The position numbers and the translations under genes are program-made. A stretch of DNA of 64,000 nucleotides. Source: Rhodocyclales bacterium. Lineage in GTDB: Bacteria > Pseudomonadota > Gammaproteobacteria > Burkholderiales > Rhodocyclaceae. This document shows positions 17,781 to 26,273 of this stretch, in pieces. The stretch is from NCBI GenBank assembly GCA_016177805.1, contig JACOUN010000008.1, positions 62,001-126,000 of the forward strand, given 5' to 3'. Position 1 is the first letter of the stretch; every line of letters begins with the position of its first letter. The notes under the pieces are model-generated. The model was not told the origin of the DNA. It did not search any database and worked only from the letters and a program-made list of their open reading frames with translations.

Positions 17781-18530
17781 GTGGCCCTCAGCATACTTGA
17801 CGCCGGCGACACGGCTTTCACCATCGAGTTCGGCAACGCGATCGATCCAGCTCTCCAGGCGGAAGTCGACGTGCTCGACCACGCCATCGAACACGCTTGC
17901 GCACGGGGCGAGCTGCACGGCGTCATCGAGACGGTTCCCACCTTCCGCTCGCTGACGGTCATCTACAACCCCGTTGAAACCGACCGCGAGACGCTGCTGG
18001 CGCGGGTGATGCCGCTGGCGCAGGCCGCGACCCATGCGCGCACAAACCCTGCTCGCCACTGGCTGCTGCCGGCCTGCTACGAAGGGGATGCCGCACCGGA
18101 CCTGGCGGATACGGCAAAAGCGCTCGGCGCAAGCCCGGAGCGGGTAGTGGAGCTGCACGCCACCACCGAGTATGTCGTCTATATGCTGGGCTTTCTTCCT
18201 GGCTTCCCGTTCATGGGTGATCTGCCCGAGGCGCTGCGTCTGCCCCGGCGCACCGAACCCCGTGTCAGGGTGCCGCCCGGCAGCATCGCGATCGCCGCCG
18301 GCCTCACCGCCATCTACCCGTGGGAGAGCCCCGGCGGCTGGCACCTGCTGGGGCGCTGTCCGGTGCCGCTGTTCGACCCCTCTCGCGCGCAACCCGCGCT
18401 GTTGCGCGCGGGCGACCGGGTCCGGTTCACTGCAATTTCCTCCGCCGAGTGCGCACGACTGGACCGCGCGCTGGCGGCGGGCGAGCTGGACCCCGACACG
18501 TGGTGCCAAGCCGAGGCGCAGACCGCATGA
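17781..18530 (+). CDS. pxpB: 5-oxoprolinase subunit PxpB (KipI-like)
   Basis: 249 residues from GTG at 17781 behind AAGGAG. N-terminal 'GDTAFTIEFGNAIDPALQAEV' and C-terminal cyclophilin-like part 'YMLGFLPGFPFMGDLPEALR', 'PRTEPRVRVPPGSIAIAAG', 'YPWESPGGWHLLGRCP' are the family hallmarks of KipI/PxpB. With PxpA and PxpC it forms the prokaryotic ATP-dependent 5-oxoprolinase that opens 5-oxo-L-proline to L-glutamate. The stop overlaps the pxpC start (ATGA), so the subunits are translationally coupled. Confidence 0.95.
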   Translation: MALSILDAGDTAFTIEFGNAIDPALQAEVDVLDHAIEHACARGELHGVIETVPTFRSLTVIYNPVETDRETLLARVMPLAQAATHARTNPARHWLLPACYEGDAAPDLADTAKALGASPERVVELHATTEYVVYMLGFLPGFPFMGDLPEALRLPRRTEPRVRVPPGSIAIAAGLTAIYPWESPGGWHLLGRCPVPLFDPSRAQPALLRAGDRVRFTAISSAECARLDRALAAGELDPDTWCQAEAQTA

Positions 18531-19588
18531 GTACCTATCTCGAAATCAGCTCGGCGGGCGCCTACGCCTCGATCCAGGATCTGGGCCGCTTCGGCTACCG
18601 TCGCATCGGCGTGCCGTGGTCGGGCGTGCTGAGCCCGCGCCTGATGCGCATCGCCAACCGGCTGGCGGGCAACGACGACCTGCATCCGGTGATTGAGTGC
18701 TTTGACGGCGGACAGCAGTTGCGCGCCGGCGAAACTCCGGTGCGAGTCGCGGTCGCCGGTGACGCAAGCCTCGAAATCAGCAGCGAAGACGGACCGCGCC
18801 AGGTTGCCGCGTGGCGCAGCTTCGTGCTGCAGCAAGGGGAAACCCTGCGCATCTCGCGTATCGCGCCGGGGCGCATCGCGGTGGTCGCGCTGGCCGGACT
18901 GGACCTGCCCCGGATGCTGGGCAGCGCCTCCACCTATGCCCGCGCCGCGCTTGGCGGCGACCGTGGGCGCGCGCTCGCGGCCGGCGACCGGCTGCCGGCG
19001 GCGGCCTGCACGGGCGGGGCGGAACGTACCCTGACTTCTCCGCCAGACCCCGAGCGCACACCGATCCGGCTGGTCGCCGGTCCGCAACACCAGCACTTCA
19101 TCGACGAGGCGTGGACCACCCTGCTCGGCGCCGAATACCGCATCAGCGCCGCCGCCGACCGCATGGGGATACGCCTCGAAGGTCCGGCACTCACGCATGC
19201 ACCGCAATTCGGACATGAGATCATCTCGGACGCCACCGTGCCCGGCGCGATCCAGGTGCCCGGCAACGGCCAGCCCATCGTACTGCTGGCGGATGCCCAG
19301 ACCGCCGGCGGCTACCCCAAGATCGCCACCGTGATCTCGGCCGACCTGCCGCGCCTGGCGGCGCTGCGGCCCGGTGAGACGGTGCGCTTTGCCGCCGTCA
19401 GCGCCGCCGAGGGTGAGCGCCTCGCACGCCTTGCGGAATCGCACACCCGCGCGCTGCTGGACGCGGTGCGCGACATCCCCGGCACCGGCATCGACATCGC
19501 CGCGCTGTATTCAAACAACCTGGTCGGCGGCGCGATCAGCGCGCTGGCGGAAGAGTACCGCCCCCTTGCAACCTCTTTCACGGGATGA
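18527..19588 (+). CDS. pxpC: 5-oxoprolinase subunit PxpC (KipA-like)
   Basis: 353 residues from the ATG overlapping the pxpB stop. 'GAYASIQDLGRFGYRRIGVP' and 'SGVLSPRLMRIANRLAGND' open a biotin-dependent-carboxylase-type (AHS2) domain; 'GPQHQHFID', 'DRMGIRLEGPAL' and 'QVPGNGQPIVLLADAQTAGG' are conserved in the family. It is the catalytic partner of PxpB in the oxoprolinase complex. It ends 7 bp before pxpA. The order B-C-A with tight spacing supports one operon. Confidence 0.95.
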   Translation: MSTYLEISSAGAYASIQDLGRFGYRRIGVPWSGVLSPRLMRIANRLAGNDDLHPVIECFDGGQQLRAGETPVRVAVAGDASLEISSEDGPRQVAAWRSFVLQQGETLRISRIAPGRIAVVALAGLDLPRMLGSASTYARAALGGDRGRALAAGDRLPAAACTGGAERTLTSPPDPERTPIRLVAGPQHQHFIDEAWTTLLGAEYRISAAADRMGIRLEGPALTHAPQFGHEIISDATVPGAIQVPGNGQPIVLLADAQTAGGYPKIATVISADLPRLAALRPGETVRFAAVSAAEGERLARLAESHTRALLDAVRDIPGTGIDIAALYSNNLVGGAISALAEEYRPLATSFTG

Positions 19589-19595
19589 CCTTGCC

Positions 19596-20384
19596 ATGGA
19601 ACTGAACCTCAACGCAGACCTCGGGGAATCCTTCGGCCCGTGGAAGATGGGCGACGACAGCGCGCTGCTGCCCATTATCGGCAGCGCCAGCATCGCGTGC
19701 GGTTTCCATGCGGGCGACGCGCTGGTGATGCGCCGCACGCTGCACGCGGCACGCAAGACCGGGGTGAGCATCGGCGCGCACCCCTCCTTCCCCGATCTGC
19801 AGGGGTTCGGGCGGCGCCCGATGCACCTGGCCGCGGACGAACTGCAGGCGATGATCCTGTACCAGCTCGGCGCGCTCGTGGGCATGGCCGGGGTGGAAGG
19901 GCTGGCGATGACGCACGTCAAGCCGCACGGCGCGCTCAACAACATGGCGTGCGAGGACGGGGCGCTGGCGCTGCGCATCGCCAAGGCGGTCAAGACTTTC
20001 GATCCGGCGCTGATCCTGCTGGCGCCGGCGGGTTCGCTGCTGGCCGAAGCCGGAGCGCAGGAGTCGTTGCGGGTGGCGGGCGAGGTGTTCGCCGATCGCG
20101 CCTACACCGACGCCGGCACGTTGGTACCGCGCAGCCAGCCCGGCGCGGTGCTGAACCGCACCGACGAATCCGTCGCCCACGTGATGCGCATGCTCGACGC
20201 GGGCGGCATCGTGTCGCAGTCCGGCAAGCGCCTGCCGGTCAGCTTTCACAGCATCTGCGTGCATGGCGACAATGCGCACGCGGTCGAGGTCGCGCGCGCG
20301 GTGCGCGCGGCGCTGGAAAAGGCCGGTTGCGCGCTCAAGCCCCTGCCCCAACTGGCCGCCTTGCGGCAACCATCCGGGGCTTGA
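19596..20384 (+). CDS. pxpA: 5-oxoprolinase subunit PxpA (LamB/YcsF family)
   Basis: 262 residues from the ATG at 19596 (MELNLNADLGESFGPWKMGD). The TIM-barrel-like metal-site motifs are 'ASIACGFHAGDALVM', 'IGAHPSFPDLQGFGRR', 'THVKPHGALNNM' and 'SICVHGDN', all typical. PxpA with ATP phosphorylates or activates 5-oxoproline in the PxpABC complex. It is cytosolic. It converges with the DUF1445 gene with only five bases between the stops. Confidence 0.96.
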   Translation: MELNLNADLGESFGPWKMGDDSALLPIIGSASIACGFHAGDALVMRRTLHAARKTGVSIGAHPSFPDLQGFGRRPMHLAADELQAMILYQLGALVGMAGVEGLAMTHVKPHGALNNMACEDGALALRIAKAVKTFDPALILLAPAGSLLAEAGAQESLRVAGEVFADRAYTDAGTLVPRSQPGAVLNRTDESVAHVMRMLDAGGIVSQSGKRLPVSFHSICVHGDNAHAVEVARAVRAALEKAGCALKPLPQLAALRQPSGA

Positions 20385-20389
20385 GCGTC

Positions 20390-21160
20390 TTACCCGGTCG
20401 TCAGGTCGGTCACCAGCATCTTGCCCGGTGAGTGGCTGATGCAGAACGGAATCCGGCTCGCCTGCACGACCGCCTGGGGCGTGACGCCGCAGGCCCAGAA
20501 CAGCGGCAGTTCGTCCGCCATCACGTCGACCGCGTCGCCGTAATCCGGCCGCGCCAGATCGCTTATCCCGATCAAACCGGGATGGCCGACATGCACCGGC
20601 GCGCCGTGCACTTGCGGAAAGCGCGCCGAGATTTCGACCGCCCGCGCCACATCCCGCGACCGGATCGGGCGCATGCTGACGACCAGATTGCCGTGCAAGC
20701 GCCCGGCGGGCTGGCACGCGACGTTGGTGCGATACATCGCCACGTTGCGCCCCTGCTCCACGTGGCGCAACGGCACCCCGCCCTTGATCAGGGCGTTCTC
20801 GAACGAGAAGCTGCAGCCGAGCAGAAAGGTCACGAAGTCATCGCGCCAATGCGGGGATATGTCGGCGACTTCGTCCACCAGCGCTCCTTGCTCATAGATC
20901 CGGTAGCCGGGCAGATCGGTCCTGATGTCGGCGCCGGGCGCGCAGCGCGGCTCGGTCTGCCCCGCGTCCAGCACTTCCACCAGCGGGCACGGCTTGGGGT
21001 TGCGCTGGCAGAACAGCAACAGATCGAACGCGTATTCGCGCGGCACGATCATCATGTTGGCCTGCACGTGGTTGTCGGCGTACCCCGAGGTCGGACCACT
21101 GAATTCGCCGCTGCGGCACAGGGCGCGCAACGCGCGTGGGGTCATCGTGCATTTTTCCAT
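20390..21160 (-). CDS. DUF1445 putative hydro-lyase (YcsI / D-glutamate cyclase family)
   Basis: 256 residues from the ATG at 21160 behind GAGGA; the frame to 21304 is longer but without ribosome site. Conserved segments are 'SGYADNHVQANMMIVPREYA', 'FLLGCSFSFENALI' and 'GHPGLIGISDLARPDYGD'. Family members include Bacillus YcsI, encoded with the pxp genes there, and the mammalian D-glutamate cyclase that interconverts D-glutamate and 5-oxo-D-proline. Here it is the last gene of the TRAP operon (112 bp behind dctM) and faces pxpA, so a role in routing D-glutamate or a related lactam into the pathway is likely (inference). Confidence 0.9.
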   Translation of the reverse strand: MEKCTMTPRALRALCRSGEFSGPTSGYADNHVQANMMIVPREYAFDLLLFCQRNPKPCPLVEVLDAGQTEPRCAPGADIRTDLPGYRIYEQGALVDEVADISPHWRDDFVTFLLGCSFSFENALIKGGVPLRHVEQGRNVAMYRTNVACQPAGRLHGNLVVSMRPIRSRDVARAVEISARFPQVHGAPVHVGHPGLIGISDLARPDYGDAVDVMADELPLFWACGVTPQAVVQASRIPFCISHSPGKMLVTDLTTG

Positions 21161-21272
21161 TGTGTTGTCCTCGACTCGTGTCCAGTTGCGCGGATCGGGC
21201 AGCAATACACCGATCCGGAAAAAAGAAGCCGCGTCCACGCCTGCGCGGAACGCGGCCAAGGGAGGATTGCGG

Positions 21273-22568
21273 TTACTCCATCTTGCCCGGCAGCACCAGG
21301 GCAATCTGCGGGAACATGTACAGGATCAGCACCGCCACCAGCATCACCCCGAACAGCGGCAACGCGGTCATCGCGATGTGGCTGATCTCCTTCTTGGTCA
21401 GCCCTTGCAGCACGAATAGGTTGAACCCGACCGGCGGCGTGATCTGCGCCATCTCGACCACGACGATGGTGAAGATGCCGAACCAGAGCAGGTCGATCCC
21501 GGCGGCTTGCACCGTCGGCAGCAGCACCGCCATGGTCAGCACCACCATCGAGATGCCATCGAGGAAACAACCGAGCACGATGAACAGCAAGGTCAGCGCG
21601 AGTATCAGCATGAACGGCGACAGGTTCAGCGTGCCGACGAACTCGGCCAGATGGCGTGGCAGACCGATGAAGCCCATCGACAGCGTGAGAAACGCGGCGC
21701 CGCCGAGGATCAATCCGATCATGCAGTACAGCCGCGTCGCCCCGAGGATGCCGGCGCGGAAGGTGGCCCAGTCGAGCGAGCCCTCCAGGCGCGCCAGGAT
21801 CAGCGACCCGACCACCCCGAAGGCCGCCGCTTCGGTTGCGGTCGCGACCCCGGTGTAGATGGAACCCAGCACCAGCGCGATCAGGCTCACCACCGGCACC
21901 AGGTGACGCGAGGCGTACACCTTCTCCTTGAACGACATCCTGCCCGAGGCCTCGGGAATCGCCCCTGGGTGCAGCCACGCCCACACCATGACATAGCCCA
22001 TGAACATCGCGCCCAGCATCAGTCCGGGCAGCACCCCCGCGACGAACAGCTTGGCGATCGACACGTTGGCCGCCACCCCATACACGATCATCAGGATCGA
22101 CGGCGGGATCAGCAGCCCCAGCGTGCCGGCGCCGGCGAGGGTGCCGAGGGTAATGTCCTCGGGGTAGCCCCGGCGCTGCAGCTCGGGCAGCGCGATCTTG
22201 CCCACGGTCGCACAGGTCGCCGCCGAAGACCCGGAAACCGCCGCGAAGATGGTGCAACCGATGATGTTCACATGGAGCAGGCGCCCCGGCAGGCGTTCAA
22301 CCCAGGGGGCCAGCCCCTTGAACAAGTCTTCGGAAAGCTTGCTGCGAAACAGGATTTCGCCCATCCACAGGAACAGCGGCAGCGCGGTAAGCGTCCAGCT
22401 CGACATGCTGCCCCAGATCGTCAGGGCCATGCTGTCGCCGGCGGGTCGGCTGGTGAACAACTCCATGCCGAATATCGCCACCGCCAGCAGCGAAAACCCG
22501 ATCCACACCCCGGAACCCAGCACGGCAAGGAGCACCACGATCAACAACGAAGCCAACAAGATGTCCAT
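21273..22568 (-). CDS. dctM: TRAP transporter large permease (DctM type)
   Basis: 431 residues, about 12 membrane segments. 'CTIFAAVSGSSAATCATVGK' and 'RGYPEDITLGTLAGAGTLGLLIPPS' are diagnostic for DctM; 'TPPVGFNLFVLQGLTKKEIS' near the end is too. It transports an organic acid with a sodium gradient together with DctQ and periplasmic DctP. It is 12 bp behind dctQ. The substrate is probably 5-oxoproline, glutamate or a related acid, judged only from the neighbouring pxp and DUF1445 genes. Confidence 0.95.
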   Translation of the reverse strand: MDILLASLLIVVLLAVLGSGVWIGFSLLAVAIFGMELFTSRPAGDSMALTIWGSMSSWTLTALPLFLWMGEILFRSKLSEDLFKGLAPWVERLPGRLLHVNIIGCTIFAAVSGSSAATCATVGKIALPELQRRGYPEDITLGTLAGAGTLGLLIPPSILMIVYGVAANVSIAKLFVAGVLPGLMLGAMFMGYVMVWAWLHPGAIPEASGRMSFKEKVYASRHLVPVVSLIALVLGSIYTGVATATEAAAFGVVGSLILARLEGSLDWATFRAGILGATRLYCMIGLILGGAAFLTLSMGFIGLPRHLAEFVGTLNLSPFMLILALTLLFIVLGCFLDGISMVVLTMAVLLPTVQAAGIDLLWFGIFTIVVVEMAQITPPVGFNLFVLQGLTKKEISHIAMTALPLFGVMLVAVLILYMFPQIALVLPGKME

Positions 22569-22580
22569 GATGATCTCCCC

Positions 22581-23093
22581 TCACTCGACCCGGACCAGTT
22601 CGGAGGGCTGCTCGACCACGCGCTCACGCGCGGCCACCTTGCGCAACAAGTCTTCGAGAAATGCCATGGCCAGTCCGACGCAACCAATCGCCATCGCCAG
22701 TTGCGGTATCCACAGCGGCGTGGCGTCGCTGGCCGGCGATACATCGTCGGTGACATGCGAGATCCACACCAGCCGCACCGCGTAGTACGCGAGGTACACG
22801 GCGATCCCCGAGGCCGCGAGCAGGCACCAGTATTCGAGGATCTTGCGGGCCGTCCCGGTCAGCCGGTTGAGCACCAGCGTGACGCGAATGTGGTCACCGT
22901 TGCGCAGGGTCGCGGGCAGCGCCAGGAACAGCGCGGCGGCCACCGAGTACCCGGCATAGGCATCCAGCCCAGGGATGGAGAAGCCGAACTGGCGTCCCGC
23001 CACCCCCAGCAGTATCGCGACCAGCGTCGCCACCATGAACACGGCCCCCAGATAAAGCAGCCATCGATGGAACGCATCCAGTAGTCGTGCCAT
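22581..23093 (-). CDS. dctQ: TRAP transporter small permease (DctQ type)
   Basis: 170 residues from the ATG behind GAGGAGA; an upstream in-frame ATG at 23162 is rejected. Four hydrophobic segments with the DctQ core 'GVAGRQFGFSIPGLDAYAGY' and 'LRNGDHIRVTLVLNRL'. It pairs with DctM in the inner membrane. The C-terminal helix ends in a charged tail (KVAARERVVEQPSELVRVE). Confidence 0.92.
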   Translation of the reverse strand: MARLLDAFHRWLLYLGAVFMVATLVAILLGVAGRQFGFSIPGLDAYAGYSVAAALFLALPATLRNGDHIRVTLVLNRLTGTARKILEYWCLLAASGIAVYLAYYAVRLVWISHVTDDVSPASDATPLWIPQLAMAIGCVGLAMAFLEDLLRKVAARERVVEQPSELVRVE

Positions 23094-23169
23094 GGTGTGT
23101 CTCCTCTCATGGGGCCGCCCGAAGGCGCCGGGCGGCCCTTGCTTTTCTAATACTAGCTGCACGACCAGG

Positions 23170-24141
23170 TCACTTCCGGTAGGCGTCGATGACTTGCTGC
23201 CCTTCGTCGCCGGCGGTCTTCAGCCATTCGGCGGTCATGGTCTCGCCGATCGCCATCAGCTCCGCGCGCAACGTCTCCGACGGTGCCGATACGCTCATGC
23301 CGCGCTCGGCCAACTGCTTCAGATACTCCTGGTCGCGCTGCTCGCTCAGCGCCCAGCCACGCTCCCCGGCCGCGCGCGCGGCCGTCATGATGGCTTCCTG
23401 GGTGGCCTTGTCGAGCGTATCGAACGCGGCCTGGCTCACGACCACGGCGTTCTTCGGCAGCCACGCGCTGACGCTGTAGAAGTTCTTCACCTGCTCGTAG
23501 AGCTTGCTCTCGATGCCGCTCGCGCTCGAGGTCAGGAAGTTGTCCACCGCCCCGGTCGCGAGCGCCTGACCCAGTTCAGCCAACTGTATGGTGGCCGGCT
23601 GGGCGCCCAGCAACTGGGCGATGCGGTTGGTGGCCGGGTTGTAGGCGCGCATCTTGGTGCCGCGCAGATCGGCGGCGGATTTTACCGGCTTGAGCGAGTA
23701 CAGGCTCTGACCGGGCCATGGCACGGTATACAGCAGCTTCATGCCCTGCGCGGCCAGGCGTTTTTCTATGGTGGGCAGTGAGGCAGCCGCCAGTTTCTTC
23801 GCGTCCTTGTAACTGGTCGCGAGGAACGGGATCGAGTCCACGCCGAAAATCGGGCTCTCGTTGGCGGCACCAGAGAGGATGAATTCACCGATCTGCACTT
23901 GCCCGGTCTGCACCGCGCGCTTGATCTCATTGGCCTTGTACAGCGAGCCGCCCGGATGCACCTGCAGCTTGAGCTTGCCGCCCGCCGCGTTCTCGACATC
24001 CGCGGCGAACTGCATCAGGTTTTCGGTCTGGAAGCTGCTGGTCGAGTAGCCGGTGGGAAAGTCCCACTTGGCCTGCGCCTGAACCATTTGCGAACTCGCG
24101 GCCAGCGCGACCGCGACGACGAATTGGTGTATGCCCTTCAT
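23170..24141 (-). CDS. TRAP transporter solute-binding protein (DctP type), paralogue 1
   Basis: 323 residues. Signal peptide 'MKGIHQFVVAVALAASSQMV' with likely cleavage after VQAQA. 'GGKLKLQVHPGGSLYKANEI', 'PWPGQSLYSLKPV' and 'GTKMRAYNPATNRIAQLLGA' match the DctP fold; the Arg of KMRAYNP is the usual carboxylate-binding residue. The start has AAGGAG upstream. It lies 76 bp before dctQ and 128 bp behind a second DctP paralogue, so one membrane pair probably serves two binding proteins. Confidence 0.94.
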   Translation of the reverse strand: MKGIHQFVVAVALAASSQMVQAQAKWDFPTGYSTSSFQTENLMQFAADVENAAGGKLKLQVHPGGSLYKANEIKRAVQTGQVQIGEFILSGAANESPIFGVDSIPFLATSYKDAKKLAAASLPTIEKRLAAQGMKLLYTVPWPGQSLYSLKPVKSAADLRGTKMRAYNPATNRIAQLLGAQPATIQLAELGQALATGAVDNFLTSSASGIESKLYEQVKNFYSVSAWLPKNAVVVSQAAFDTLDKATQEAIMTAARAAGERGWALSEQRDQEYLKQLAERGMSVSAPSETLRAELMAIGETMTAEWLKTAGDEGQQVIDAYRK

Positions 24142-24269
24142 TTGGATCTCCTTTGGTCAGTGGTACTGCGGTAACGCTATCGACTCACCGGCTGTGCGCC
24201 CCTGAAGGCCAGCCGGCGGTCTTGCTGCTGCCGGAACAACTACGCTCTCCGCGACAGCCGCGGAATTTG

Positions 24270-25286
24270 TCAGCGCGCGCTCGCGTGTTGCCGCGAGCGC
24301 TCCGCCATGTAGTGCAACAACACCTGTAGCTCGTCGGACCCGGCCTCGCGCAGCCACTCGCGCGCCAGCGTCTCGCCGATGCGGTCGAGGTGCCGACGGA
24401 CGAAGAAATCCATGCTCGCCACCTCGATGCCGTGCGCGGCGAGCTGCGCTTCATACTCGCGATCGCTGTCCTCGCTCATCTTCCAGCCGCGCGCCTCGGC
24501 GCTGCGTGCCAGTTCGAGCAGCGTCGTGCGCGACGCAGCGTCCAGTGTGTCGAACAGGGCCTTGTCGAGAAACACGACGTTCTTCGGTATCCAGGCGCTC
24601 ACTTTGTAATAGTGCAAGAGCCGCGTCCACGCCTTGGTCTCCACCCCGGTCCAGCTCGACGTGATCATCAGATCGACCTGCCCCTGCGCGACCGCGTTGG
24701 CCAGATCGACGACCTGTATCGTCACCGGCTTGGCATGCACCAGTTGCGCGATGCGCTCGGTGGCGGGGTTGTAGGCGCGCATGCGCAAACCGGCGAAATC
24801 ATCGGGAACATTGATCGGGGTGCGCGAATACAGGCTTTGCGGTGGCCACGGAACCGCATACAGCAGCTTCATGCCGCGTGCCGCGAGCGCCGCATCGACC
24901 GCGGCGCGCGACACCTCCCACATCGTGCGCGCATCGGCGTAGCCGGAAACGATGAAAGGCAGCGCATCCATGCCGAACAGCGGGATTTCCTTGGCGAGGC
25001 TGGACATGATCACTTCGCCCCCTTGGGCGCGGCCCTCGCGCACGCCGGTGAAGATCTGCGCCGGCTTGATCAGACTGCCCGCCGGGTGCACCTTGATGAT
25101 CACCTTGCCGCCGGTGGCTTGCAGCACCTCTTCGGCGTAGCGCTGCAGGTTCCGGGTCTGGAAGTTGTCCGCCGCGTAAGCGGTCGCGACGTTGATCTCG
25201 GGCGGCGTCAGCGCCCATGTGTGAGTGACCACGCCCAGTGAAGCGGCGACCAGCGCGACGCGCAAGCTTGCAAGCCATGTTCTCAC
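24270..25286 (-). CDS. TRAP transporter solute-binding protein (DctP type), paralogue 2
   Basis: 338 residues from GTG at 25286 behind GAAGGAG. The much longer open frame to 25793 is antisense to the regulator gene and is rejected. Signal peptide 'RTWLASLRVALVAASLGVV' ends near HTWA. It shares with paralogue 1 'PWPPQSLYSRTPI' and 'GLRMRAYNPATERIAQLVHA', plus 'VSAWIPKNVVF' against 'VSAWLPKNAVV'. This is the first gene of the minus-strand TRAP operon. The pair may widen the substrate range or discriminate stereoisomers (inference). Confidence 0.92.
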   Translation of the reverse strand: MRTWLASLRVALVAASLGVVTHTWALTPPEINVATAYAADNFQTRNLQRYAEEVLQATGGKVIIKVHPAGSLIKPAQIFTGVREGRAQGGEVIMSSLAKEIPLFGMDALPFIVSGYADARTMWEVSRAAVDAALAARGMKLLYAVPWPPQSLYSRTPINVPDDFAGLRMRAYNPATERIAQLVHAKPVTIQVVDLANAVAQGQVDLMITSSWTGVETKAWTRLLHYYKVSAWIPKNVVFLDKALFDTLDAASRTTLLELARSAEARGWKMSEDSDREYEAQLAAHGIEVASMDFFVRRHLDRIGETLAREWLREAGSDELQVLLHYMAERSRQHASAR

Positions 25287-25309
25287 CGCAGTCTCCTTCG
25301 TTTTGTTGA

Positions 25310-25339
25310 ATACTAGCGGCGTTATCGCTAAAATGTCAA
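25310..25339 (-). promoter_or_regulatory. Promoter of the TRAP operon
   Basis: On the minus strand -35 TTGACA (25339-25334), 18-bp spacer, -10 TAGTAT (25315-25310), 24 bp before the GTG start at 25286. It lies in an AT-rich divergent region shared with the second MarR-like regulator. Confidence 0.65.
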
Positions 25340-25349
25340 TAAATCGTCG

Positions 25350-25360
25350 CAATAATATTG
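25350..25360. promoter_or_regulatory. Perfect 11-bp palindrome in the divergent promoter region
   Basis: CAATAATATTG lies about 10 bp upstream of the TRAP -35 box (minus strand) and 126 bp before the regulator start. A candidate site for the adjacent MarR-like protein. Confidence 0.35.
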
Positions 25361-25485
25361 ATGTAAATATCGGCATGTTGAAAATGTGGTGGGGCACCGG
25401 GCCACGCCGCTCGACAGTGGGCGCCGGACACGGGGTGGGGGTCGGACCGAGCCCCTTCTCCGACCCCTTCAGGAGAAAAACTGCA

Positions 25486-26043
25486 ATGCCGGACGACAAC
25501 AACCAACAGAAAACCGCCGTCGCGCGCGTGGCACAGCCCCGCACAGCGCCCATCGTGTCGTCCTCGCACCTGGCGGCCGGACGCAGCGCCGAACTGAGCG
25601 AGTTCGAGTTCGGCCTGATCATCGCCAGCAATGCATTCAACCGCTGGGCGGTGCGCTGCATGAACGCCTGCGGCATGAAGGACATGACGATTACCGACGT
25701 GCTGGTGCTGCACCACATCGACCGCCGGGCGCGGCAGAAGAAGCTGGCCGACATCGCGTTCATCCTCAATATCGAGGACACCCATGTGGTCAACTACTCG
25801 CTCAAGAAGCTCCAGTCCCTGAAACTGGTGCACACCGAGCGACGCGGCAAGGAAGTGCTGTACTCGACCAACCCGCGTGGCCGCGAACTGTGCGCGCGCT
25901 ACCGCGAAATCCGCGAGCAGATGCTGGTCTCGGGTTTGGCCGGCGACGGTGCCGAGAGCCTCGAACTGGCGGAACTCGGCCGCTTCCTGCGGGAGTTGTC
26001 CGGCCGATACGAGCGTGCGGCACGCTCCGCCAGCTCGCGTTAG
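25486..26043 (+). CDS. MarR-like winged-helix regulator, paralogue 2
   Basis: 185 residues from the ATG behind CAGGAGAAA; the longer frame from 25225 runs through the promoter. It is clearly paralogous to the regulator at 17213: 'LSEFEFGLIIASNAFNRWAV', 'TDVLVLHHIDRRARQKKLAD', 'LNIEDTHVVNYSLKKLQSLK'. The wing is 'HTERRGKEVLYST'. It is divergent from the TRAP operon and is its likely regulator. Each regulator borders one half of the island. Confidence 0.88.
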   Translation: MPDDNNQQKTAVARVAQPRTAPIVSSSHLAAGRSAELSEFEFGLIIASNAFNRWAVRCMNACGMKDMTITDVLVLHHIDRRARQKKLADIAFILNIEDTHVVNYSLKKLQSLKLVHTERRGKEVLYSTNPRGRELCARYREIREQMLVSGLAGDGAESLELAELGRFLRELSGRYERAARSASSR

Positions 26044-26273
26044 CGCCCCCCCCAGCAAGCCCTCGCCGCCGGTCCGCCCTCCACGACCAGCACTCCAGCG
26101 CTCCACCGGACGCACGCGCGGCAAAAACAACCGTCGTCCGCGTTTTTACATCTTGTCGTTGATATTTTATCGATGTTTTGCTTGTATTTTATTCATGCAG
26201 CGCTAGAATCGCATTGTGACGTCCGTCCGCACGCATACATCCGTGCCTGTCAGTGTTACAGCGAGGTGATGAC

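Noticed and set aside
25287-25793. N-terminal extension of the second DctP protein to 507 residues
   Set aside because: It would run antisense through the regulator gene and the divergent promoter; a GTG with ribosome site and signal peptide at 25286 is the better start.
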